DNA of 64,000 nucleotides from NCBI GenBank assembly GCA_937924775.1, contig CALDUT010000001.1, positions 1-64,000 on the forward strand, in the 5' to 3' direction. Each line of letters begins with the position of its first letter. Within the stretch, counting starts at the first letter, position 1. The position numbers and the translations under genes were made by a program. This document shows positions 18,185 through 28,278 of the stretch, in pieces. The notes beneath the pieces were generated by a model that searched no databases, was not told where the DNA came from, and saw only the letters and a program-made list of their open reading frames with translations. The DNA is from an uncultured Gemmata sp. (GTDB lineage: Bacteria; Planctomycetota; Planctomycetia; Gemmatales; Gemmataceae).

Positions 18185-19063
18185 TCAGCGGCGTTTGCGG
18201 CCGCGTCGGGCTGGGACATCATCATCATCATCATCATCATCTTCTTCTTCGTCATCGTCCTCGTCCTCGTCGTCCTCCTCGTCCTCGTCTTGGGTTCGTT
18301 TGTTCTGCTCGTCCTCCTCGGCTTCGTCGTCGGGCCCGACTTCACTTTCGGCAAAGCCGGCTTTCACCTTGGGATTTTGGAGCATCACCAGAGAATAAAC
18401 CCCGATCAGCAGGAGGGGAATGCCCATGATCGAGCCGATCATCGCCCACGGGTAGGACGCCAACTCCTGCATTTGGCTGGCCCCGAAGCACACCATGGCG
18501 CCCCAGAAGAATGTGCAAACCCCCAGCAACATGCCGACGATCGCTTCTTCCAGTTCTTCTTCTCCCGGGGGGGCGTCGTTAAAGACCAGAGGCCACATGC
18601 CTTGGATGAAAAGAAAGACCCCCCCTGCGCAGGTCAGAAGCCCGGCCCCGGTCAGGAGGTTGGCGGGCATGACCAACAGCGACATGGCCGGGCCGCGGGC
18701 GCTCCGTTTGAATTTATCCTGGATTTCGGTGAATGACGGTCTATTCTTGGCGGTTTCGGCGAGTTCTTCTTCGGTTTCTTTGATGACACCATAACCGCGG
18801 CGGATGGATTCTTCGCTTTCGTCGTCGTCATCCGCGAAGGGCTTTTTCACCGGGGGAGGGGGGGGGCTTGCCCCCGCTGTGGCCGTGGTGGCCTTCGAAG
18901 GTTCTTCGGCCAGACGGAGCGTGCCGCCGTTGGCTTCAGGGGTTTGCGGAACGAACAAGTTTCCGCATTTGGGGCATTTGACAGACTTGCCCGCAGGAAC
19001 GGGTTTGGCTGTACGGAGTGTGACCCCGCATTCGGGATTGGGACAGGTGTACGATACCGACAT
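18185..19063 (-). CDS. Zinc-ribbon multi-pass membrane protein with acidic tail
   Basis: A 292-aa protein. The N-terminus holds a zinc ribbon with two Cys pairs (CPNPECGVTL at about residues 7-16 and CPKCGNLF at about 34-41), similar to the MJ0042-type ribbons common in planctomycetes. A Pro-rich linker follows, then about four membrane helices (LLVMPANLLTGAGLLTCAGG, VGMLLGVCTFFWGAMVCFGA, WAMIGSIMGIPLLLIGVYSL). The last 50 residues are nearly all Asp/Glu before a basic RRGRKRR end. Function unknown. The acidic tail is encoded by triplet repeats at 18218-18294. Confidence 0.75.
   Translation of the reverse strand: MSVSYTCPNPECGVTLRTAKPVPAGKSVKCPKCGNLFVPQTPEANGGTLRLAEEPSKATTATAGASPPPPPVKKPFADDDDESEESIRRGYGVIKETEEELAETAKNRPSFTEIQDKFKRSARGPAMSLLVMPANLLTGAGLLTCAGGVFLFIQGMWPLVFNDAPPGEEELEEAIVGMLLGVCTFFWGAMVCFGASQMQELASYPWAMIGSIMGIPLLLIGVYSLVMLQNPKVKAGFAESEVGPDDEAEEDEQNKRTQDEDEEDDEDEDDDEEEDDDDDDDDVPARRGRKRR
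18218..18294. repeat. Triplet-repeat tract encoding an Asp/Glu run
   Basis: On the plus strand the tract is a series of ATC, TTC, GTC and CTC triplets (ATC nearly uninterrupted near 18218-18240). On the minus strand it encodes Asp/Glu codons in the zinc-ribbon protein. Such a tract could expand or contract in frame. Confidence 0.8.
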
Positions 19064-19180
19064 CGCGACTTCTCGCTGCGCAGCGGTGATACCTACGGTT
19101 CATCATAGGAAATGACCGTCACCGGATTCTACTGCCCCCCGCAGAGCGAAACCAGAGGGGGCGGAGCGCACCGCGACGCC

Positions 19181-20608
19181 TCAGGCCAGTGCTTTCTCGA
19201 TCACTTCTCCGCCCACATCGGTCAAGCGTTCGTCGCGGCCGTTGTGGGGGTAGGTTACCTCTTCGTGGTCTAGGCCCAACAGGTGAAGAATCGTAGCGTG
19301 GAAGTCGTTAACACTGATGGGGTCTTCCACCGCCTTGAGGCCGAATTCATCCGTCGCCCCAACGACGGTACCGCCCTTGGCTCCGCCGCCGGCCAGCCAC
19401 ATGGTATAACCCAGGGGGTTGTGGTCCCGGCCTTTACCGCCTTGGCTGTTGGGGGTGCGGCCGAATTCGCTGCACCAGACCACGAGTGTATCTTTCAGCA
19501 TGCCGCGCTGTTTGAGGTCGCGTAAGAGGGCTGCGATGGGTTGATCGACATGACCGCACATCTTCTCATGATTTTCGTTCACATTATCATGAGCGTCCCA
19601 TTGCATGACGATGGGACCGCCGCCACTATAGACACTGATGAACCGCACACCCCGTTCGATGAGCCGCCGGGCCAGGAGCAAGCGTGTACCAAAGTCGGCG
19701 GTTTCCTTGCGATCCAGACCGTAGGCCCGCTTGGTAGCTTCGGTTTCTTTCGACAAATCAACGGCTTCTGGGGCGTATTTCTGCATGCGGAAGGCCAATT
19801 CGTAGCTGGCGGTGCGGGCTTCGAGTTCGGCATCGCCGCCGGCTTGAGCCGCGTTGAGTTTCTGGACCAGAGTGAAGGCTCGTTCGTTTTGCTCGGCCCC
19901 GGTATCGGCGGGGGGCTTCAAGTTGATGATGGGGTTGGGTCCGGGGCGGAAGAGCGTGCCTTGGTACACCGGCGGAAGAAATGCGGCCGACCAACACGGA
20001 GCCCCGCCCTCGGGGACACCCTCCGGTTGCGGCATAACACAATACGCCGGTAGATTCTCGCTTTCGCTGCCCAGGGCATACGTCACCCAGCTGCCCAGGC
20101 TGGGCCAGCCCATCAGGGTGCGGCCGCTGTGCAATTCGTACATCGCGGGGGCATGGACAGTGCTGGTACACCAGCAGGACCGCAAAAAGCAGATATCGTC
20201 TACGCAGGTGGCGAGGTGGGGCAGTAAATCCGAAATTTCGATGCCGCTTTGGCCATGTTTTTTGAACTTCCGCGTACTGGGAATGATCAACTCTTTGCCG
20301 GTGGTGAATTGACTTTTCGGTTGCCCGGTGGATTCCGGCAAAGGTTGGCCTTGCCACTTCTCCAATGCGGGTTTCGGGTCGAAAAGGTCCATTTGGCTGG
20401 GACCACCGACCATGAACATGAAAATGACACGTTTGGCTTTAGGTTCAAAGTGGGGTTTCTTGGGAGCCAAGGGGTTGGCCGCGCGTTTGGCGTTTGCAGC
20501 CCGAGCTTCTTGGGACAGCAGCCAATTCAGGGCAATACCACCCAAACCGCCGCCGGTAGCGTACAGAAACTCACGTCGGGACTGAGCCACGGGAATGTGC
20601 GCTTTCAT
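19181..20608 (-). CDS. DUF1501 protein (twin-arginine exported, sulfatase-fold)
   Basis: About 475 aa from ATG 20606-20608; an upstream open extension of 30 codons looks non-coding. The N-terminus has a twin-arginine signal ([20 protein letters not shown]). The body has DUF1501 hallmarks: [20 protein letters not shown], a conserved Cys/His-rich middle, [40 protein letters not shown] and [19 protein letters not shown]. The family is related to the alkaline phosphatase/sulfatase fold; its substrate is unknown. DUF1501 genes are often paired with a cytochrome-containing DUF1549/DUF1553 gene, but no such partner is adjacent. Confidence 0.92.
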   Translation of the reverse strand: MKAHIPVAQSRREFLYATGGGLGGIALNWLLSQEARAANAKRAANPLAPKKPHFEPKAKRVIFMFMVGGPSQMDLFDPKPALEKWQGQPLPESTGQPKSQFTTGKELIIPSTRKFKKHGQSGIEISDLLPHLATCVDDICFLRSCWCTSTVHAPAMYELHSGRTLMGWPSLGSWVTYALGSESENLPAYCVMPQPEGVPEGGAPCWSAAFLPPVYQGTLFRPGPNPIINLKPPADTGAEQNERAFTLVQKLNAAQAGGDAELEARTASYELAFRMQKYAPEAVDLSKETEATKRAYGLDRKETADFGTRLLLARRLIERGVRFISVYSGGGPIVMQWDAHDNVNENHEKMCGHVDQPIAALLRDLKQRGMLKDTLVVWCSEFGRTPNSQGGKGRDHNPLGYTMWLAGGGAKGGTVVGATDEFGLKAVEDPISVNDFHATILHLLGLDHEEVTYPHNGRDERLTDVGGEVIEKALA

Positions 20609-20725
20609 ATCGTAAGCATACTTATGCGAGCGACCAGATGCAAGAATTTGCTGAAATCCCGGTATTCTTTTGCGGTTCTCAACGCAACCGCAAACCATTT
20701 TCGCATTCTCGAATGGGGAGACGGT

Positions 20726-21130
20726 ATGTTTTGGGTGGTTTTTGTTGTACGGGTATTGGTAGGGTTACCGTTTGTAGTGTTTGGGCTGAATTACTTTGTG
20801 CCATTTCTCACAATGCCATCGCCGGAGTTTCCCGAAAATGCCGTCAAGTTCCTCACCGCGATCGGCTCGACCCCGTACATGGATGTGGTCAAAGTGTTGG
20901 AAGTGGTGGGGGGGGCGTTGGTTCTGTCAGGCCGATTCGTGCCGCTCGGGTTGGTGCTGGTGACCCCGGTAGCGGTGAATATTGCGTTGTTTGATCTGTT
21001 TTTAGTCGGCCGACCGGGGTTGGGGGTGGGGTTGGCGGTGCTATGTTGTGTTCTGCTGGTGGCTTATCGGTCGCATTTCGCGGGTATTTTTGCGTTCAAA
21101 CCACAGATCGGGTCATCTCGTCTTGGTTAA
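20726..21130 (+). CDS. DoxX-like small membrane protein
   Basis: A 134-aa protein starting at ATG 20726 with GGGGAG 5 bp upstream. The frame is open for 159 codons before this, but that part mirrors the DUF1501 gene. Four hydrophobic helices ([20 protein letters not shown]; a helix around [44 protein letters not shown]) match DoxX/DoxD-type proteins. The family has been linked to thiosulfate oxidation and oxidative stress, but the role here is open. It is divergent from DUF1501 and 72 bp before the protease gene. Confidence 0.7.
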   Translation: MFWVVFVVRVLVGLPFVVFGLNYFVPFLTMPSPEFPENAVKFLTAIGSTPYMDVVKVLEVVGGALVLSGRFVPLGLVLVTPVAVNIALFDLFLVGRPGLGVGLAVLCCVLLVAYRSHFAGIFAFKPQIGSSRLG

Positions 21131-21202
21131 AACGCCTGGGGGGGTCACGCGGGTGGGCAGACCCTCGTCTGGTCGCGACTCTTCTGCTTCCCGGAGTGAG
21201 TG

Positions 21203-23287
21203 ATGCAGTGGTGCGGGGCTGTGCTTGGGCTGGTGATGCTGCCACGGCTGATTCTCGCCGCAGAGTTGCCGCTGGCTGCGTGCGCGTGGGTGCGGGCGGA
21301 GAACGATACGGCCGGCTCGGGGTTTCTTGTCGATGTTGACAACCGCTTGTTAGTGACCTGCCGGCATGTGGTGGGCGAACGCCAGAAAGTCGATGTGTTC
21401 TTCCCATGGTACCAACACGGGCAACTGCGGTCCGAGCGTCGCGATTACCTGCGGAACCGCGATTGGCTGCGTGCCCAGAAGCTTCTCGTGACCGGGACGG
21501 TCCAAACCGTCGTGGAGGAACTCGATGTCGCTGTACTGAAATTGGACAGTCTTCCGACGCAGGCGCGGGCCATCGCCTGGGCCGCAGGGCCTCTGAGTGT
21601 AGGAGAAACAGTCGTCGTCGTCGGGAATCGGCTAGATTTAGATACTCTATGGAACGTCACAACGGGGCCCGTGCGGACCTGCGGTCGATTGGCCGACGGC
21701 TATTTCTGGCGTGGCCAAAAACTCGCAGTGGGAGCCCCGGTAGTGATCGGTCAGTTGCCCATCGAGGAGGGGGATTCCGGTGGCCCGGTGTTCAACCGGC
21801 GGGGGGAACTGGTGGGCATGGCGTGTGCCCTCCGCCGGCATAGCCCGCTGGCGGCCATCCTCGTTACCGGAGAAGCGATTCAGCGGTGTGTGCCCGCCAA
21901 GAGCCCAACCGGCGCCAAAGTCCAACGCCCCCCGTCTCCGCCGATTGTCGAAAGTCTTTGGCGGGCCGTAGTTTGGGTCAAACCCACGGCCACCAACGTA
22001 CACCTCGCAGGGGTCTTGATCGACAAGCACTGGGTTCTTACCTGCGCTCAGGGGCTGAAAGTTGGGGATCGTGTCGGCATCGCCCTGCCCCGGCGTGACC
22101 GCGAGCACTGGGTCAGCGAACGGAAGGCCTATCAGGACCCGCTGGAGCTTTGCCTCCACGGATCGTGGCGCCGCGGAACAATCGTGGCGTGTGATCCGCA
22201 CCGCGAGTTGGCGCTTTTACGGCTCGATTCCGCCCATCCCGCGATGAAGCCCCTTCAGCTGGCCACCGCCCTTCCTCAGCCCGGTGACGAACTTCATCTG
22301 ATGAATCACCCCGCCGGACTGGAATTTGCGTGGGTTTACGCATCTGGAAGCGTGCGGCAACGGGGAAAGTTGGCTCTCAACTTTGGCGATTCCGCGCAAC
22401 GGGTGGGGGTGATGGTGTGTCAACTCCCAGCGCAGCGGAATTCCCCCGGCGGACCGATCCTCAATTCTCAAGGAGAACTCGTCGGCATTCTTGCCCCGCG
22501 GGAAGGGCCGCAGATGGTGGCTTATTGTGCCACAACCGAAGAAATTCGCGATTTTCTCGATGCCGTATGGCTTCACCAACCGCCGCGTACACTCGCCGGG
22601 CTGCAAGCGCGTGTGACCGCGCTGCCAGCCCGATGCCAATCGCTTCTGGCGCAAGCCGTGGCACTGCGGGCCGAGGAACACCACCGCGCCGGCCGGCTCG
22701 CGGAGGCGAAGCGCGATTGTGCGGCCGCGCTGGCCCTCGATCCTGGTTGCCTCCGCGCTCGGTTGTGCCGGGTGAAGCTGCTTCCCCCCGACGACGTTCT
22801 GTCAGAACTCGATACCGCGATTGAGCAAGGGCCCTTCGACCGCAATCTGCTGTTGCGCCGAGCCTACGCCGCGATGACAGTGAACGATACGCGGAAAGCC
22901 CGCAGCGACCTCGAGCGCATTCTCGATGTCTACCCCGCCGATGCTGAAGCCCGGCAGCAGCTCGTGGGCGTACTCCTGAGGTTGGGTGAAGACACGAAAG
23001 CCGCCGCAGCGGTACGTGATACCCTCCGGGCTGATGCCCAGCGGCTCGCGGCGGTCGCGGCCGACTTGGTAAAGCAAAGTGAAGCCCTTCAGAAACGTTT
23101 CCCCGATTCCGCGACGATTGCTGCCGATTGGCTTCGCCAGGCCCTGGAAGCGGCCCATCAAGGAACATCCGAACCGCCGGCCCGACGGCAAATCGCCGCC
23201 ATACTGCATGCCGCCGCGCACGCGAAGACCCCGGCCGACCGGTTGCAGATTCTCCGCGAAGGTGTTCAAAAGTTGGCCATGGATTGA
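21203..23287 (+). CDS. Exported double trypsin-like protein with TPR tail
   Basis: A 694-aa protein (ATG 21203; GTG 21200 is an alternative) with a short signal peptide (about residues 1-21). The first S1-type domain has an intact triad: H55 in TCRHVV, D108 in ELDVAVLKL and S192 in EEGDSGGP. A second trypsin-like domain at about 250-435 is degenerate: Gln283 replaces His (TCAQ), Glu335 replaces Asp (HRELALL) and Pro415 replaces Ser (NSPGGP). Residues from about 470 onwards are TPR-like (EHHRAGRLAEAKRDCAAALA, LLLRRAYAAMTVNDTRKARS). The first domain probably cleaves periplasmic substrates, and the second may bind peptide. It stands apart from the next gene. Confidence 0.85.
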   Translation: MQWCGAVLGLVMLPRLILAAELPLAACAWVRAENDTAGSGFLVDVDNRLLVTCRHVVGERQKVDVFFPWYQHGQLRSERRDYLRNRDWLRAQKLLVTGTVQTVVEELDVAVLKLDSLPTQARAIAWAAGPLSVGETVVVVGNRLDLDTLWNVTTGPVRTCGRLADGYFWRGQKLAVGAPVVIGQLPIEEGDSGGPVFNRRGELVGMACALRRHSPLAAILVTGEAIQRCVPAKSPTGAKVQRPPSPPIVESLWRAVVWVKPTATNVHLAGVLIDKHWVLTCAQGLKVGDRVGIALPRRDREHWVSERKAYQDPLELCLHGSWRRGTIVACDPHRELALLRLDSAHPAMKPLQLATALPQPGDELHLMNHPAGLEFAWVYASGSVRQRGKLALNFGDSAQRVGVMVCQLPAQRNSPGGPILNSQGELVGILAPREGPQMVAYCATTEEIRDFLDAVWLHQPPRTLAGLQARVTALPARCQSLLAQAVALRAEEHHRAGRLAEAKRDCAAALALDPGCLRARLCRVKLLPPDDVLSELDTAIEQGPFDRNLLLRRAYAAMTVNDTRKARSDLERILDVYPADAEARQQLVGVLLRLGEDTKAAAAVRDTLRADAQRLAAVAADLVKQSEALQKRFPDSATIAADWLRQALEAAHQGTSEPPARRQIAAILHAAAHAKTPADRLQILREGVQKLAMD

Positions 23288-23627
23288 ACAACCTCCCAGG
23301 AGTTGTTCAGAAATGGGCCACCCGTGAGTCGCAATCGGGAAATCCCAAGGATAAAAGGAACCGGTTCATCCCGCCGTCAATGGTAAAAGGTAACTGGGTT
23401 TCCCTCAAACTCTCCTGAACGCAGCGCCGCGGTGGAAGCGCTCAACATGCTCATGCGGTTTTTTCTTTCAGCGATGGCCGATTTCCCTGCGCCTCACCTT
23501 ACCTTGACGTAACGATTCGCAGTGTTGAGAATGATAAATGAGAGGCTTTTCCATGGCTTTCACCCACCCCCGCGGGGAGCGGGGTCCTCCCGCCAACCCT
23601 TTCATCCACCGTCGAGACAATCGGAAT
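23288..23627. other. Intergenic region before the Ccs-locus lipoprotein
   Basis: About 340 bp with no convincing gene. An open frame from 23538 runs into the lipoprotein, but its first 30 codons (Arg/Pro/His-rich) do not look like a signal peptide. No clear hairpin terminator was found for the protease gene. Confidence 0.4.
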
Positions 23628-24206
23628 ATGCTCTCCTCACGACTTCTCGGAATGGTCCCGCTGAGCCTGGCAGCGGTGCTGGCCGTTGTCCCAATCGGCT
23701 GTGGTGGCGATGGCATCAACAGCTATTCGGTTCCCAAACCCACCCGACCTAGCGAAGCTGCGACCGCTGGGGAATACCGTCTTTTGGGGCTGATGGTGCC
23801 CGCCGAGAACCCCATCTGGTTCTTCAAATACAATGGCCCCGCCGAAGAAATAGCCCAGTACGAAGCCGACTTCGACAAACTCGCAGCCAGCATCTCACTG
23901 CGTGATGGCCCGCCCGAATTTACGGTTCCTGAGGGGTGGACACGCGGCCCCGGACGCGACGGTTTCGTGAAGGTGTTCGCGACGGCTAAGCCGAATAATG
24001 GGAAAAACGAGTTGACCGTAACGCAATCTGGCGGCGGCGTGAAAACCAACCTCGAGCGTTGGGTGGGGCAAATCGGCCTCAAGCCCAGTGAGGACGATCT
24101 GGCGAAATATACCAAAGTCGTTGAAGCAAAAGATGTTAAGGTGCTTCGCGTCGATTTGCGTGGGCCCAAAGACCCCACAACCAAACGCGGCCCGATGATG
24201 CCGTAA
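23628..24206 (+). CDS. Lipoprotein preceding the cytochrome c biogenesis gene
   Basis: About 192 aa from ATG 23628. The leader MLSSRLLGMVPLSLAAVLAV ends at the lipobox PIGC. The mature domain contains GEYRLLGLMVPAENPIWFFK, then EFTVPEGWTRGPGRDGF and LERWVGQIGLKPSEDDL. This pattern recurs in planctomycete lipoproteins encoded before ResB/CcsA genes. The function is unknown; the position (94 bp before the CcsA fusion, same strand) suggests a role in heme delivery or cytochrome c maturation outside the membrane. Confidence 0.75.
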   Translation: MLSSRLLGMVPLSLAAVLAVVPIGCGGDGINSYSVPKPTRPSEAATAGEYRLLGLMVPAENPIWFFKYNGPAEEIAQYEADFDKLAASISLRDGPPEFTVPEGWTRGPGRDGFVKVFATAKPNNGKNELTVTQSGGGVKTNLERWVGQIGLKPSEDDLAKYTKVVEAKDVKVLRVDLRGPKDPTTKRGPMMP

Positions 24207-24300
24207 GACAGGCCCTTTGCGCGGGCCACGATCCACGCCCAAGACTCTCTGACTATCTGCTAACCTACGCCGGCCTGGGCGTAGATAACGAGGAATCGCG

Positions 24301-27300
24301 ATGAGCGTCCACCCGACCCAACTGCAAGCCAACGGCGATTTCGGGACTCCATCCCCCCGGCCGACCGGCCTTGGGATTGGCCACTATGTTCATAAACTGC
24401 TCAAACCGCTCGCCTCGCTGCAGTTGACCGTCGTGCTGTTCTCCCTCAGCATGCTGTTGGTCTTCTTCGGCACCCTGGCCCAGATGGACTATGGCATCTG
24501 GACCGTCGTGGATAAGTACTTCTGGTCGTGGTATGTGATGGTGCCGGTGGAGCTATTCCACAAATTCCTGGGCGTATTTTGGAAAGAACAATTCCCCCCC
24601 GACAGCCCCGCGTGGAGTGGGGCGTTCCCGTTTCCTGCGGGCAAACTTCTGGGCGGGCTGATGCTCCTGAATCTACTGGCCGCTCATGCCATCCGCTTTC
24701 GTCTGTCGTGGAAGCGGGCCGGTATCTTCCTCATCCACAGCGGCCTGATGTTGCTGTTCGTCGGGGAATTCATCACCCGCGAATTCGCCATCGAACAGCA
24801 AATGACCATCCATGAAGGATCATCGACGAACTTCACCATCGATACCCGCAATGTCGAGTTGGCGTTTGTCGATCGCTCAAGCCCCACCGAAGACCGGTAC
24901 ACCGTCATTTCCCAGCGTCGGCTCCGCGCCGCGGCCGAATCCGGAGAACGCATTTGCCACCCGGATTTGCCGGTGGATGTCGCGGTGGTGAAATACATGA
25001 AAAACTCCGACCTGCGCGATGTAGGCCCTGGATTGGAAAACCCGGCGACCGCCGGCTTCGGCCAGATGGTCATTGCTGTGGAAGCCAAGGAAGAAGCTGG
25101 GGTTGAGACCCGGCAACGCGGCGACGTCGCGTCGGCGTATGTCCGCTTCTACCACAAAGAGACGGGCGAAGACCTCGGGTGCTATCTGGTTTCCCTGTAC
25201 ATTTCCGCCCAAGGCCACGCCGACAAAATCCGGGTGGGCGATAAGGAATACGAGGTTCTCCTCCGCCAGGCCCGTTACTACAAGCCGTATCGCGTTCATC
25301 TCGATGAGTTCCGCTTCGACCGTTACATCGGTACCAATAAGCCCAAGAACTACTCGAGCGATGTGCGGGTCTACGATGCCGAAGGGAATTTGGTCCGCGA
25401 AACACGCATCGCCATGAACGAGCCGATGCGCTACGCCGGGGAAACCTTCTACCAGGCTGATTTTGACAAGGAGACGGAAAAAACCACGATTCTCCAAGTG
25501 GTCAAGAACCCGGGCTGGATCGATTTGGGGCTGTTCCAAGCTTCGGTCGACTACATCGCCTGTGCGGTCGTTGGGATTGGTCTGGTTCTTCACTTCAGCA
25601 TCTACTTGATTCAATTTTTGATGCGTCAACCCACCGCCCGGACCGTGCGACCCGAGCCGACCGCGACCGCCGCAGCAGCCCCCCCAGCCACTGTTCCCCA
25701 TCCCACGCCCCATTCTCCGGTGACATTGTCGCGGATCTTCCCGTGGGTCATGTTGGCTGTGGCGGGATTCTTTCTGCTCTCGGTCTATGGCCGGATGACC
25801 CCGCGTTCCCAGAAGGAACCATATGATGTGGATTCTTTCGCCCGCATTCCGGTGATTGAAGGGGGGCGGGTGAAACCCCTGGAAACGGTGGCCCGCGTTT
25901 ATCTGCGGATGATCTCGCACCGGGAAACATTTGTCGATGAAAACGGCACCACGCAGCCGGCGATTCGCTGGTATCTGGACGTGATCACCGCACCCTCGAT
26001 GGAGGACAACTCCCCGGCGTGGCAACACCGGGTGTTCCGGATCGAAAACGATCAGATCCGCCGGGATTGGAAGCTCGAACAACGGGAAGGTCTCCGTTAT
26101 TCCTTCGCGGAGTTGCGCCCGCACCTGTCGGACCTCGAACGGCGAGTCTTCGCGGCCCGTTCCAAGGCCCGTGCAAAAAAACCGCTTGACTTGGCCGAAT
26201 CCAAACTCATCGAGCTGGAAGAGCGGATCGAAATGGTCCGCAGCCTGCATCAGTTGAAGGGTTTGAACACGCATGGCAAGGATACCCTGCGGCTGATTCC
26301 CCCCCACAACGACCAAAGCTGGGCCTCGTTGGGGGCCATCCGCGATGCGGCCGACCTCGCAGGGCTGCGGCGGGCGCAGGAAGCGTTGCAAAAAGATAAA
26401 CAACGCCTCTTCCAACTGCCGGATGATGTCAACCGACGGATTGTTCAGCTCGTCGCCCGGATTGATCTGGACCAACTCGATCAACGCGATCAAGTCGAAC
26501 TGTTAGTGCGCGTTGTCCGCTTGATGCAAACTCCGGTCGATGAGATTCCTGCGGATTTCCTCGCCACCATCCTCCCGAATTTCCTCGAAGCGACCCTACT
26601 CGCCCTTCCGGCGGAGGAAGCCCGTCGCATTCGGGCAGACATTGAACAGGACTACCAAGCCCGTATCGCAGCTTCACCTGCGGCCGCCCTATGGTTGCGG
26701 ATGATCCACGCCTACCGCGACAACAAGCCGATTGAATTCAATAAAGCCGTCGCGGAGTATCACGACACGCAGTTGGACGACATCAGCACGGCCGACTTGG
26801 TACGCACGCGGGTGGAGGTGGTCTACAACCGTTTCGCTCCGTTCTATCAATGCACGGGGTTGTATGTCTTTGGCTTCTTGTTGGCGATTATCGGTTTTGT
26901 GCTGTATGCAGCGGAATCGCCCCAATGGGCGGTGGCTCTCCGCAAGTCGGCCACATTGGTGTTGCTGCTGACTTTGGTGATTCACACCGCAGCGCTCATC
27001 GCGCGGATGTACATCATGGAACGATGGGGCGTTTTCGTCACCAATCTTTACTCGTCGGCCATTTTCATCGGCTGGGGCTGTGTAGCGTTGTGTCTAATTC
27101 TCGAGCGTATCTTCCCGATCGGCGTCGGGAATGTGGTCGCGGGGATTTTGGGCCTGGCGACGAGTATCGTGGCCCACAATCTGGGTACACAAGACACCCT
27201 CGAGATGATGGAAGCCGTCCTCGATACCAACTTCTGGCTGGCGACGCATGTGACGACCGTGACCTTGGGCTACACCGCGACCTTCGTCGCGGGCTTCTTG

Positions 27301-28206
27301 GGTGCGGTGTATGTTCTCATGATGCTCGGGGCCGTGATTCGAGATTCCTTCCGCAACACCCGCGAACCGACGGCCGGAGAACTCGTCGCCTTCGGGGCCG
27401 CCGCGGTGGGGGTGGTGGGCGTGCCGCTGGTGCTGGTGTGGTTCATCACCAACGCGCTGGAAAAGTTTGAGGTACTGCCCAACGTCCTCCTGCATGGGAT
27501 CTACTATCTCGCGTTGGCCACCGGGATCATCTACGCCTTCACCCTGATGCTGTTACGGATCACGCACGCGGGGACTGATTCCTCTGGCGATTCGCAGCCC
27601 GGAACGTTACCCGGGTTGGCTCAGCCGATGGCCGCGTTGGGGTTAACGCCCGAAAGCGGGAAAATCCTCGGCCAGATGATTTACGGGGTGGTGTGCTTTG
27701 CGACCCTGTTGAGCTTCATCGGCACGGTATTGGGCGGCATCTGGGCCGATCAATCGTGGGGCCGCTTCTGGGGTTGGGACCCGAAAGAGAACGGAGCGGT
27801 TCTCATCGTGTTGTGGAATGCCCTGATCCTGCACGCCCGTTGGGCCGGGTTAGTGAAGGATCGCGGCGTCGCGGTGTTGGCCATCGTTGGCAACATTGTG
27901 ACTGCCTGGAGCTGGTTTGGCACCAATCAACTGGGTATTGGCCTACATGCCTACGGTTTCGACAGCCGACTGGCCGATGGCTGCTTCAATTTCTGGGCTA
28001 GTCAGCTTTTCATCCTCGGTTTAGGGTTCATTCCGCGATCGTTCTGGTCGCGGTCGATGACGTTGCCGCGTAGCCTGCCCGCGGCAGCGTGGCCCACGAC
28101 GGTTCAGACGGACAATGCCAGTGGCCTGGCCCGTGGCTCAGCGGAGCACAGCAACAACGGGTCACCCCGCCGCGACCAAGACAAGCGCTCCCGGAAACGC
28201 CGGTGA
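24301..28206 (+). CDS. ccsA: ResB-CcsA fusion, cytochrome c biogenesis (System II)
   Basis: A 1301-aa membrane protein. The N-terminal third is ResB/CcsB-like: helices at LQLTVVLFSLSMLLVFFGTL and GIFLIHSGLMLLFVGEFI, then a long periplasmic domain and a fourth helix near residue 420. A periplasmic insertion of about 350 residues, Arg/Glu-rich and without a known domain, follows (FARIPVIEGGRVKPLETVAR). The C-terminal third is CcsA: multiple helices and the tryptophan-rich heme site WADQSWGRFWGWDPKEN (WWD-type). The fusion exports heme and ligates it to CxxCH apocytochromes. The 1503-aa CxxCH protein at 43758 is one plausible client in this window. Confidence 0.93.
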   Translation: MSVHPTQLQANGDFGTPSPRPTGLGIGHYVHKLLKPLASLQLTVVLFSLSMLLVFFGTLAQMDYGIWTVVDKYFWSWYVMVPVELFHKFLGVFWKEQFPPDSPAWSGAFPFPAGKLLGGLMLLNLLAAHAIRFRLSWKRAGIFLIHSGLMLLFVGEFITREFAIEQQMTIHEGSSTNFTIDTRNVELAFVDRSSPTEDRYTVISQRRLRAAAESGERICHPDLPVDVAVVKYMKNSDLRDVGPGLENPATAGFGQMVIAVEAKEEAGVETRQRGDVASAYVRFYHKETGEDLGCYLVSLYISAQGHADKIRVGDKEYEVLLRQARYYKPYRVHLDEFRFDRYIGTNKPKNYSSDVRVYDAEGNLVRETRIAMNEPMRYAGETFYQADFDKETEKTTILQVVKNPGWIDLGLFQASVDYIACAVVGIGLVLHFSIYLIQFLMRQPTARTVRPEPTATAAAAPPATVPHPTPHSPVTLSRIFPWVMLAVAGFFLLSVYGRMTPRSQKEPYDVDSFARIPVIEGGRVKPLETVARVYLRMISHRETFVDENGTTQPAIRWYLDVITAPSMEDNSPAWQHRVFRIENDQIRRDWKLEQREGLRYSFAELRPHLSDLERRVFAARSKARAKKPLDLAESKLIELEERIEMVRSLHQLKGLNTHGKDTLRLIPPHNDQSWASLGAIRDAADLAGLRRAQEALQKDKQRLFQLPDDVNRRIVQLVARIDLDQLDQRDQVELLVRVVRLMQTPVDEIPADFLATILPNFLEATLLALPAEEARRIRADIEQDYQARIAASPAAALWLRMIHAYRDNKPIEFNKAVAEYHDTQLDDISTADLVRTRVEVVYNRFAPFYQCTGLYVFGFLLAIIGFVLYAAESPQWAVALRKSATLVLLLTLVIHTAALIARMYIMERWGVFVTNLYSSAIFIGWGCVALCLILERIFPIGVGNVVAGILGLATSIVAHNLGTQDTLEMMEAVLDTNFWLATHVTTVTLGYTATFVAGFLGAVYVLMMLGAVIRDSFRNTREPTAGELVAFGAAAVGVVGVPLVLVWFITNALEKFEVLPNVLLHGIYYLALATGIIYAFTLMLLRITHAGTDSSGDSQPGTLPGLAQPMAALGLTPESGKILGQMIYGVVCFATLLSFIGTVLGGIWADQSWGRFWGWDPKENGAVLIVLWNALILHARWAGLVKDRGVAVLAIVGNIVTAWSWFGTNQLGIGLHAYGFDSRLADGCFNFWASQLFILGLGFIPRSFWSRSMTLPRSLPAAAWPTTVQTDNASGLARGSAEHSNNGSPRRDQDKRSRKRR

Positions 28207-28278
28207 AGTGAGCGGACGCGGTGAAGAGCGTCACGCCTTGCTTCACCGGTCCTTTGGGGCCTGGATTCCGCCATATTC

